Shown: positions 55,199 through 64,000 of the stretch, one piece after another
How positions within the stretch are numbered: position 1 is the stretch's first letter
Layout: every line of letters starts with the position of its first letter
NCBI GenBank assembly: GCA_958510875.1
Contig: OY294068.1
Span: 161,236,388 to 161,300,387, forward strand
DNA from: Endomychus coccineus
Lineage: Eukaryota; Arthropoda; Insecta; Coleoptera; Endomychidae
DNA: 64,000 nt
Direction of reading: 5' to 3'
The notes under the pieces: model-generated
What the model saw: the letters and a program-made list of their open reading frames with translations, nothing else
Databases searched by the model: none
Told to the model about the DNA's origin: nothing
Position numbers and translations under genes: made by a program

Positions 55199-56478
55199 TC
55201 CAGTCGCTCTGTAATTTTTGACGGTTTTTTTCGGGAGTGGTACTTTAGAGTGGTTTCGTATGTTTTTTGGGTCACTGATCACGAATCTGAGGGTCAAATG
55301 TGTATTAGATCAATGCGCTCCAAGTTATGATCATTTTTTATGGCCAACAAAGTCATTTTTTTGTATTTTTGGTTTAACATGAGAAGTTTGACATATATGA
55401 AAAAAATACCTGTATGAAAATTATGGGTATTATTAAAACACGTCGAATGAGCTCAACTAGAAGTTTCTAAAATATTTTGGGCTCACTGTGGACCCATTTT
55501 AGCCCTTTTTTGAAAAAAATTAACAAAAACTCCTCTGACTTTATTTTTAACTTAATAAATTGTAAATGGCAAGAAATTGTGCATTTTTATATCTATTTTT
55601 ATGTACTTTTCGATTTTTTTTAAATATCTTATGAGGGGGCGCTACAATTGGCTATTTACAAAAAATGTTAAAATGGCGATAACTAATTGAATTTTCAATT
55701 TATTGACTCGAAACAAGAAGCATTCGAAAGATTTTGATATTTTTTACCTAGTTTCCCAAGCTCTTGCACATTTTTTTTTGAATGCGGCAATTTGGCGATA
55801 GGTCAAAGTTTTTTAACCCCAAAAAAATCGATAAATTTTGAGATTGAATGTTATGAAATGAATTGAAATTTTCACTACTAGAAAACATTTCCATGACCCA
55901 ACTTTTGATTTCAACCCGAACTCGATTGGTCAAGATTCGGCTGAGATATTGAAGTAGACGTGTTGAGGCCACCCTGGGCCCAAATTTTGGGTTTTTGGAA
56001 AAAAATTCAAATTTTCCAAAAGAAAACAAATAAAACTATTCAATGCTGAAAATGCGTATTCCTGCTTATTTTTTTGACAATTTGGCGATCTGAATAAAAA
56101 AATTTTATTCATTTATTTTCTCATGAAACAATATTTTACCTTTTAGTTTTTTTCAAAAAAAGGGCTAAAATGGGTCCACAGTGAGCCCAAAATATTTTCG
56201 AAACTTCTGTTGGGCTCATTCGACGTGTTCTAATAATACCTATAATTTCCATACAGGTATTTTTTCATATATGTCATACTTTTGATGTTAAACCAAAAAT
56301 ACGCAAAAAATTACTTTTTTGGCAATAAAAAATGCTCATAACTTCAGGCGCATTGATCCAATACACATTTGACCATCAGATTCGTGATCAGCGACCCAAA
56401 AAACATACGAAACCACTCTAAAATACCACTCCCCAAAAAAAAACGTTTTCGGCCATTTTTCACGACAGAGCGACTGGA
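55199..56478. repeat. Large foldback, about 330-bp arms
   Basis: 55199-55520 and 56147-56478 are inverted copies at about 85-90 percent by eye. They share TCCAGTCGCTCTGT at the outer ends, then GGAGTGGTA-TTTAGAGTGG, ATTCGTGATCAG/ATCACGAAT, AATGAGC, ACTGTGGACCCATTTTAGCC. The 626-base loop is low-complexity AT-rich sequence without a gene. Short frames in the loop and arms (for example 56029..55748) are not credible. The length and arm identity fit a long-TIR MITE or foldback transposon. Confidence 0.85.
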
Positions 56479-56489
56479 CTAGACTCATT

Positions 56490-57325
56490 TGATGGGTCCG
56501 AAAAGGATCAGTCGTATTCGAGCTTGGCATATTCATTATGCTCTCTGACAGTCAGACTGCCATTATGACACTAAACTCATAACTAATCTTCTCTAAACAG
56601 GGAATGCCAACATTGAATGTAACAGGGAATTATGTTAGGAGAGTGCAAAAATCTGGAAACCATTGGTCCCTACGAGATGTACAAATGGAAATAAATGGAG
56701 TTATATTCGCTTATTGTTCTTTGCTAACAAATACTGATGAAGATACAACTGGTTTCAATATTTTTTTCTTACTACCATCATGAATTATTTCCAAGAGACA
56801 TCGTCAAATAATACCCCTTTGCCATGTAACATGTATGTTCAATCGCAACGACTAAAATTTGGACCCAAAAATGAATTGTTTAGAATTGGGTTACCTGTTT
56901 TGGATTTTACATAGACTGAGAGTTTCCAAGGGAATCGACAACTTATTGAAAATGAGTAAGATAAATTGTTGTCGTATTTTCATCTCAACCAAATAAAATT
57001 AATCTTGAATCAAAGAGAATTTCATAATTCAAAAATCATTCTTGAGATTGATGTTTTCTTCTGGTGAATACAATTATTCTCGAGCTATCAAAATAAAATC
57101 AGAGTAGCTCAGAATGTTTTGTTCAATAGCACTAGTCGTGATTGATTGGAACCAAAGTTGGATGCATGTCCAGTCAAAAATATAATTCAACTCTGTGTCA
57201 GTGGCAATCATAATCAGTTTGAGATAGTCGCAATGTATCTCACAAATAATTTGATCGTTACAGATTTTTTTAAATAAAACATCATCTGATCCCATACTTC
57301 TACAAAAAAAAACAATATTCACTAT
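56490..57325. other. No recognised feature
   Basis: AT-rich. The minus frame that ends at 57074 continues past the Penelope-like part (57400 and below) with residues I cannot assign. Confidence 0.4.
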
Positions 57326-57329
57326 GAAA

Positions 57330-57650
57330 GTATTATATGCAGACATAATATTGAAAACTGAAAGAAAAACTGTCATTCTTAGTCTCAAGGTATCTGTCCG
57401 CTTATACTTTTCCATTCTTTCTGAATTGCATAGATTTTTGTTCGTACTGTGTTTCAAATGTGATAAATTTTCTTGAGAAATTGTACGACCGGTATTTGGA
57501 ATATGTCCTGCTAATGCTGATATTTCACTTTTATTCTTCTTTACATGGGCAGAATGTTCCTTGTGCCAAATTATTCCCGTAATTATAAGTAAAGATTTTG
57601 ATCTACATGGTTTAACACGCTTAATAACCAATTTGATACAATTAAATTCA
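57330..57650 (-). pseudogene. Penelope-like element, GIY-YIG C-terminal part (minus)
   Basis: The minus frame 57631..57074 contains WHKEHSAHVKKNKSEISALA, GHIPNTGRTISQENLSHLKH and CNSERMEKYKRTD. This is the C-terminal part of the GIY-YIG endonuclease region (R-KEH-, A-H---TGH-I, LE--E-YK). The RT part is absent. The first about 25 codons (VIKRVKPCRSKSLLI) are unlike the nuclease and resemble a segment at 62400-62310. It points away from the plus copy at 58330. Confidence 0.7.
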
Positions 57651-57754
57651 CTCTAGGAATATAAAGCAATGACCAGATTCCTTTTACATCAATATTATCA
57701 ACGGTGGTCGCCATTTGGAACTCGATATATGTAAATAAAGTAAATGAAGGTATT

Positions 57755-58317
57755 AATATTTAAATTTTTTTCTTATGAGCCGATTTTGATCTGTGAGAGC
57801 TCATTTTCTTAGTAATGTTGTCTAGAACAAAGTGCGGGGGTTTATTTTTCTGACTGATTGTTTATATTGTTGATAAACAATAATTAGTATTAAACAAATG
57901 CGTGTCTCAGAGCATTATACGAAAAAATTAAAAAGTACAGGTTTTAAGCAAGTAATTGAATATTTTCAAGTGTTAAAGTAATAAACAAAGGTTCACAAAG
58001 CATACTCAATGTTCATAAAAAATTTGTTAATTAACAAATAAACGAAAAAATGAATTTAGGTCTGGTTGTTTATTAACAAATTGTTTATTAACAAATGAAA
58101 TAAACAATTTATTGCAATTACATTACCAAATTCGTGTTCATCGAATTGAAAATATCCGAAATCGAGTCCAAAATCGCATAACCAGACCTAATTTCATTTT
58201 TTCGTTTATTTGTTAACAAATTATTCATTAACAAATGCACTTTGTTCTAGACATCATTACGAAGAAAAGGAGCCCTCACAGATCAAAATCGGCTCATAAG
58301 AAAAAAATTTAAATATT
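57755..58317. repeat. MITE-like element, 81-bp inverted arms, between two Penelope-like copies
   Basis: 57755-57835 and 58237-58317 are inverted copies with about 95 percent identity (TTTCTTATGAGCCGATTTTG, TGTCTAGAACAAAGTGC). A second nested inverted pair (58021-58075 and 58180-58230) shares AACAAATAAACGAAAAAATG and TAGGTCTGGTT. The interior is rich in TTGTTTATTAACAAAT. No coding content. Young by arm identity. Confidence 0.85.
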
Positions 58318-58329
58318 CAGGTCGATTTT

Positions 58330-59100
58330 GGACTTCATTTATTGGACTATATACAGAAAACTACTCAAACGAGTAGATATATCATTAATCGTTCCTCTGA
58401 GTTGAAAAAATTGTAACACGAAGTTAAGAAACTCTAGCCAATAGCGGCGGAAAATGGTATTGATAAATCTTTGATGAATAAGTTAATTTTTAACCAAAAA
58501 CTCAAAATGAAACAATCAACTAATCAAATTAGAGCCATTACATTCAAATAATTCAATTAAATTCAAAAGTTTCACTTATCATACATTCTATAATTTGTTT
58601 TCTAAATTTGCCATAAAGTACATACAAGAACAACCTAATAAACCGTTTAGGTAATGCCTTTGATATAGTTCCTGATTTGGACAAATCTAGAATTTTCGTA
58701 TCGCGTTCAAAATACTATGTGAGTCAAACCACAAAAAACATTTCAACTCGTTATAGAGAGCATTCTGTTTAAATATAGAAGAATGATAGTGAACATCAGC
58801 AATAGCAGAGCATATTCTAAATATAGAAAACCACATTTCTCAATGAAGTTTATCGCCTTCCACAGGTAATTGAGAAGGGATGGAAATCTATAGGTGCAAA
58901 ATCCATGAATGTATTAAACTGAGATTTATTTCCAGCCCTTGCTTGCATTATTAACCCCAAATAGTATTTAAACAGTTTGTTTTCTAATTTAGTTCACTCT
59001 GATGATAGTAGTTGAAAGGTCCTTAGTACTTTACTAGCATTTTAGTGGATAAGGGTGATTATTTCGTACTTATCGGTATCCACAGTTGTGTATTAGTGTA
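58330..59100 (+). pseudogene. Penelope-like element, linker and GIY-YIG part (plus)
   Basis: IAAENGIDKSLMNKLI (58440-58487) and QSTNQIRAITFK form the linker after the RT. The GIY-YIG block follows: SRSKYYVSQTTKNISTRYRE then HSV (58720-58770). A shifted VIEKGWKSIG marks the LE--E-Y block (58868-58898). The 3' words TCTGATGAT, TTGAAAGGTCC and TTTTAGTGGATAAGGGTGAT (58998-59060) match the copies at 43744-45085. Many stops. Confidence 0.7.
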
Positions 59101-59410
59101 TTAAGAAAATTGTATATGAAATTACACAGGAAAGCATTGAAAATGCATACTTCCAACTCTTACATGTCGATTCGTAATGATTACACATTTTAAACCCACT
59201 ACTTTTCTAGCTAATTATGAGTTATTCTGAGCGAAAGGATCCTTCAAAGCGGAGGAATACCTAGAGGGTTGAGTGCCGTTCTCGAGGAACCAGTGTTATC
59301 TTCGAACAGTTATCAATGAGATTTTACAACGCCTAAATAGTAAATGTACATGATTTTCATTTGAACTAACAATGAACCACTGCAACCAAATAATTATAAA
59401 ATCAACCCCT

Positions 59411-60675
59411 TATAGGATTTTCCATTAAGAGTTACCGGATTTTATTGTTAAATAAAATACACATTATGTGAAAAAATCTCAATACCTTTTTCTAATTTGT
59501 CATACAATCTTAAGATAAGATCAATATCTGTCAAATGTTAACCTTGGCTCCTCTGACATGACAAAATTCTTTTGGAGAAGTTTTCTACTACATCTGAGCA
59601 CATTTGCGGTCCAACATTACGAATTATGCGTCGGATCTCGTTTTCTAATTCGTCGAGTGTTTGTTGATTGTTGACATATGCTTTGCTTTGCTTTGCTTTT
59701 CACGTAGCCCTACAGAAAATAATCGAGCAGAGTAAGATCGTATGATCTAGGTGGCCAGTTCTGTTCACATCGCCATTTCGTGAAAGAATTCTCCTTTCGA
59801 ACTGTAAGCAATAACCGCATCGTTTCTCTAGCTGTGTGACATGTGGCACCATCTTGTTGGTACCACATATCGTTATAATTCATATCTCGTAGCGCTGGCC
59901 TCAAAAAGTCGTTTATCATCATTCGATAACGCTCACCATTCACCGTATGTGCTTGACCATTTTCAGCCTCAAAAAAGTAAGGGACAATTATGCTTTCAGC
60001 CCATGGTGCACACCAAACACTAACACGTTGTGAGTGTATTGGCAATTTGTGGAGTTCTCTGGGATTTTCACTGCCTCATATGCGGCAGTGCTGCTTGTTC
60101 ACATAGCCTCTTAAGTGGAAATGAGTTTCATCGCTAAAAATGATTTTTTTGCAAAAGTCATTATCAATTGCTTTATTTTGAAGAATCCAATTAACAAAAT
60201 TACGATGCTGCCTGTGGTTAGTTGACTTCAATTCTTGTGTTAGTTGGATCTTATACGCATGAAGACCCAAATCTTTTCTTAATATTCGTCATGTAGTGGT
60301 CTGAGTGAGACCCAATTCATGGAAACGGCGCGGAATGGACACTTTTGGAATTTCAGCTACACTTTTCCAAACTGCCGCAATATTTTCAGCCGAACGTTTC
60401 GATCGAGTACGTAGTGGTACCTTCACGTCTTGAACAGATCCTGTGGTTTCGCACACAATATTACGGATAGTTTTTTCCATTGGGCGATTATGTGGACCAA
60501 AGTAATCACGAATTCTGCGAAATGTACTAATTACAGAAGATGCACTTTCATAATAGGTTTTAACGATGTGAACACACCCATGTGACAGAATAATGACGCT
60601 GTCATCAAATCATGGCACCCCATGATGAATACACCACAAAAATATCAGGTAACTCTTAATGGAAAACGCTTTATA
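59411..60675 (-). mobile_element. mariner-type DNA transposon, 1.26 kb, with TIRs
   Basis: TTTTCCATTAAGAGTTACC at 59418-59436 is exactly repeated in inverted orientation at 60648-60666. The outer bases are TATAGGA and (inverted) TATAAAGCG, with TA dinucleotides at both limits. The interior carries one transposase frame on the minus strand. The perfect 19-base inner TIR match indicates a fairly recent insertion. Confidence 0.85.
59538..60615 (-). pseudogene. mariner-superfamily (DDxD-type) transposase, few lesions
   Basis: From the N-terminus: FRRIRDYFGPHNRPMEKTIR, RTRSKRSAENIAAVWKSVAE, PRRFHELGLTQTT (DNA-binding part), HRNFVNWILQNKAI, IIFSDETHFHLRGYVNKQ (first Asp), MWYQQDGATCHTARETM (second Asp) and NWPPRSYDLTLLDYFL (third acidic residue is Asp). 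The end is DELENEIRRI to RSQG-stop at 59540-59538. Lesions: TGA stops at about 60288 and 60075 and a TAG in place of Trp after DYFL at about 59708. A CAAAG repeat (three units, about 59683-59697) shifts the frame. It is otherwise one readable frame, so this is a recently inactivated copy. Confidence 0.85.
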
Positions 60676-60729
60676 TCCTTGTGTGATAATATTCTTAATC
60701 TGTGGAAACTATCAAAATATTGTAACATG

Positions 60730-61680
60730 GTACTCTCTCTATTAAACTCTATAAAACTTTTCTTAAGGAATTTACATTATTCCTATTCACTAATAAACTC
60801 AAACTCTGATTTTAGCGAAAACACCCTTTTACCAAAAATACTCTGAATAATCTGTTATGAATAATCTATTAAAATTAATTCAAATAAAAATGACAAAGTG
60901 CTACGTGATTTTTCAAGAGACTAATTCAAGTTAGAAAATATAACTGGAGGTTTTTTCGCATTTTTTAAATATTTATAATGTGTCCTTTTTCTGCAATTAG
61001 GGAAGGATCCCCGAATTGTGTAACCAATGATTTTACTTATAGTGATCCTGATTTTAATTTTGTATCAATAATATTGCTAGTAAATTGGAAGAATGGTTAA
61101 ACCAATAAGCAGTAAGATCACTCACAATTCTTTTCCTCTTTCTTGAGACCTCTCATTCAGAATGTTTACGGTGGGGATTTCTAAACTTATCTGTCCTTTT
61201 CTAAATATTGCTAACTGATTTGAATATACATATTATTTCAACTATAATCAAGACTATATTTAAGTATAATTTTGATGATCTCCAGATGGGTCACATTAAG
61301 ATTTATCATGTAGCTTATCATTAGTTTCTCGTTCTATATCGGTTATTGATCTTTACAGGTTCATTGTTTCCTCTACAACCAAACTTTTGTGAACTTTATC
61401 ACAACCCTCTTGACCCCATCAGCTATGGTATCATATCACCCACGATGAAGAGAGTGTGAAACTAATTTTGTGTTTATTTTAAGAAATTCATTCAATATTT
61501 CCCACGATAAAATGTGTTATTGATGAAAAACAGGAAACATATGGCGAACCCCGTTGGATTCTTATTACTTTGCTTTAGATATTTTAAATTTACATCAAAC
61601 TTTAATTTTCTAAATATGATTTTGTTGTTTAAAACATTGGAAATAACCAAAACTTACATTCTCACTTGTTGAATTACCTT
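60730..61680. repeat. Dispersed repeat B, copy 2
   Basis: Inverted relative to 32720-34140 and uninterrupted where that copy has its 690-bp insertion. No coding content recognised. Confidence 0.7.
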
Positions 61681-61689
61681 TGTGGTCAA

Positions 61690-63335
61690 ATTATTTGGTT
61701 CTAGAAAGTTTCCAAATCAATTTGCTGCACCATAATCACTTTGTCCTGCTTTGTGTGTCAAAGAAAATGGAAACAATAAAACTTTAATCCGCACTGTTAC
61801 ATAAATGTTTAGAAATTTCTCTTGAAATGTACCCTCATAGTTTGCAACAAAGGGTAACCAGTGTAAATTCAAATAAGAGTTTACCCTTCAGCGAAGATGC
61901 GCTCGGATTACTCAGTTGTACAGCGTGCAATCCGATACAGGCAGCCGTTATACATTAACTCATGAACATACAAAGGTTCTGTATGTTATAATGTTATAAT
62001 TTTTCAACCAATTCATTCTTTTTATGAATATTCCAGAGATTTAAAGTATAATATACTTTTAAATTCATGTATCATTCAGATGTATGAAAAATGTGATTCT
62101 GATTAAGCTGAAATTGTTATATACAACACAAAAGACATATTATAGAAATAAATTGAATATCTGTGTGCAGCGAAGAGAATTTTGTTCAAAGCAATAGTGC
62201 GCGATGTATTAAGATAGAAGGAGTTATCATGACATGACTTGCATCTGGGAATAAGAAACTTCAACGTACCTAGGGCATAGTGAACTACAAACACATTTTA
62301 TGTTAGAAGTCAATAGATAAAGATTTTGATTCACCAGGTTGAACAGTAATAAACTATAGACGAATTCACACTTACTTTTGGGACTTGATTTTGAAACAAC
62401 ATCATATGAATTCAAGTACTTTTATTCTAAATTATCAAACACAGTTTTGGCAAAACCCACTACAAAAACTAAATCAATCAACAACAAATATCAAAAATTG
62501 TTACCAAAAACTCCTACAGAATAAACTGAGAATTTAAACATTATTCACAATAAAACCGATATTAATTCCAAGGAAACGGAAATGAGTTTGTTAATAGTCT
62601 ACGAGCCAGAGCGATATTGATGGTCTGAACATTAACCGGATGGCACTATGGTTTATCGTTAGAGTACGGTTCTATGACCAATTCATCTCACAGACCGAAT
62701 TTTCGCCGGCTGCTAGATCTCGAGATACAGCCTCCGCAAATTGTTTATTTTTTGACTGGAGGTTAAACCTTTCCAAGTTGCGGTTACTTGGAAAGCATAC
62801 CATTCTTATACACTTCCACCATGTGCCATCATTTTTTATCGTGTCCGTTTATCAGGCTGACCAGTTAAAATTGGACCAAAAATTGACTGCAAGTTAACCC
62901 TCCCAAACCTGGTGAAAATGTTCATTGGTGCTGATAATAATTGTTAAGATACCCTATGCCATCGAAAGTTATCGGTCCGCTTCCGAGTAATTGGCCATTA
63001 TTTGGACCAAAAATGTTTTTTTCTCATTTTATGGCTAAGCCTTGCGGATTACAAGGTAACATGATGGCACCATGTTAAATAACTTTATTGGAAGTCAAAT
63101 AAAGATTTAAACTTATTCATGATCTTGAAATTGTAACAATTCTTAAATCTTGTCTTGGTTCTGAATCGTCTTGGTATTGATCATAGTGTGAACTCACACG
63201 GTATTTACAGAATGAGTATATCCTTCGACGCTGCCTGACGCCTGCTGAACTGAGTTTTGGTCGAGGAGCACCCAATGGACACAATTAAGTGGTATAAATG
63301 TTCAGCACTTCTCCACTTGTCCTTCGCTTTTCGAT
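61690..63335. other. No recognised gene; small hairpin
   Basis: CTTTCCAAG at 62769-62777 is repeated inverted (CTTGGAAAG) at 62787-62795. 62310-62420 (minus) resembles a short part of 57590-57650. The 85-codon frame at 62640-62897 has no recognised domain. Confidence 0.4.
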
Positions 63336-63339
63336 TGAT

Positions 63340-63470
63340 TGATGTATCGACCTATATTTTCGTTTCTAAATAACCATATGGAAAGACATAGGGCAGAGTA
63401 AGGTCTGGCGACCTAGCTGGTCACTCGATGAATCCCTATACCCCAGTCAATCAATTTGGAAACATTTTGA
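63340..63470 (-). pseudogene. Transposase remnant (mariner-type), very short
   Basis: The minus strand reads GFIE-stop-PARSPDLTLPYVFPYG then YLETKI, resembling WPARSPDLTPLDYFLWGYLK of mariner-type transposases. No other part was recognised. Confidence 0.4.
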
Positions 63471-63834
63471 TCAAACAATGACAATCAAATCATTCAGTAT
63501 CCCAACTTACACTATGTTTTATTCTGACACCTACTGGTAGGTTGCCTTTCCAAAATATTCACAATGTAATGTAACTTTGTTTGATAATAATATACTGTCA
63601 CATAATCTATCAAAATCTGTCACAGAGTAAACACGTATTATAAACTGTGATGTTACATCAATGACGTCACATCTTAAAATTGAAATTTAGGATAATTCTG
63701 CAGGTTGATAAATATTTATAAGCAGAAAAACAATGTAGTCATTATGATTATATGCAGTACTTACTATAATTCCATATGGAAAACGGAAGATAGTTGTCAA
63801 AGTGACCACTTGAAAGGAAGGTCGAAAAGGACGG

Positions 63835-63965
63835 TAAAATACAATACAATTCCTATTCTCACCAACTTGAAGCGATCTGCAGAATGTCAAACTCAAACGA
63901 CCAATTGGAACGGCGAAATCGTCTCCAAAAATTTTACGAATATGTGCACGCAAGCGCACATAAAC
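63835..63965 (-). repeat. Dispersed repeat D, copy 2
   Basis: Minus-strand match to 9080-9225 (see that entry). The overlapping open frames on both strands here (63959..63687 and 63705-63986) are carried by the repeat and show no recognised domain. Confidence 0.5.
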
Positions 63966-64000
63966 ATTCTGTCAAAAATAGTCTAGATCGATTCGGGAAG

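Noticed and set aside
55748..56112. Overlapping minus-strand frames in the foldback loop
   Set aside because: Low-complexity Phe/Asn/Lys-rich translation of AT-rich loop sequence; no domain.
1..64000. tRNA, rRNA, CRISPR array, bacterial operon or terminator
   Set aside because: None seen. Composition, introns and element types are those of animal nuclear DNA.

Overview
The window looks like AT-rich nuclear DNA of an insect or close arthropod. Almost all recognisable coding sequence is transposable-element debris of types typical of insects: BEL/Pao, Jockey/R1-type LINEs, Penelope-like elements, Tc1/mariner, hAT, a Helitron, and a tyrosine-recombinase element. Nothing prokaryotic was seen: no operons, ribosome binding sites, tRNA, rRNA or CRISPR. 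Two short minus-strand exons with consensus splice signals are the only candidate host sequence. The better one (37127..36901) encodes the N-terminal segment of a KCNQ (KvLQT-type) potassium channel up to S1. Its donor lies at 36900, and I recognised no later channel exon down to base 1, so most of the window is probably intron of this gene.

Layout. 1-2.3 kb: foldback hairpins and a three-copy tandem repeat of a reverse-transcriptase fragment. 3.6-4.1 kb and 15.8-16.2 kb: two inverted copies of one repeat, each ending in a hammerhead-ribozyme-like motif. 4.9-6.7 kb: decayed LINE. 7.66-9.07 kb: Tc1-like element with TIRs. 9.1-10.9 kb: LINE 3' end and tandem repeats. 12.9-14.6 kb: TIR-bounded THAP-domain fragment, then a broken gene of a repetitive family. 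17.4-19.1 kb: near-intact tyrosine recombinase, with a 59-bp intron and one frameshift, flanked on both sides by GTGAGAAA/TTTCTCAC dyads. 19.2-21.3 kb: mariner and LINE pieces. 21.5-26.6 kb: BEL/Pao retrotransposon with a large but broken polyprotein. 26.8-31.4 kb: LINE fragments. 32.6-36.8 kb: dispersed repeats, a foldback, and a Helitron apparently inside the tail of a LINE. 36.9-37.1 kb: KCNQ exon. 37.34-39.70 kb: hAT-type element with perfect 8-bp target duplications.

41-48 kb: LINE RT, three Penelope-like copies and a second candidate host exon. 49.6-54.8 kb: two LINEs. 55.2-56.5 kb: foldback with arms of about 330 bp. 57.3-59.1 kb: two Penelope-like ends pointing away from each other around an inverted-repeat element. 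59.4-60.7 kb: mariner-type element with TIRs. 60.7-64 kb: further dispersed repeats.

The genes do not form a pathway. The window is a record of successive insertions into what is probably a long host intron, and no element appears fully intact. The most unusual items are the recombinase with site-like dyads and the pair of hammerhead-like motifs. All family assignments come from reading motifs; no database search was run.
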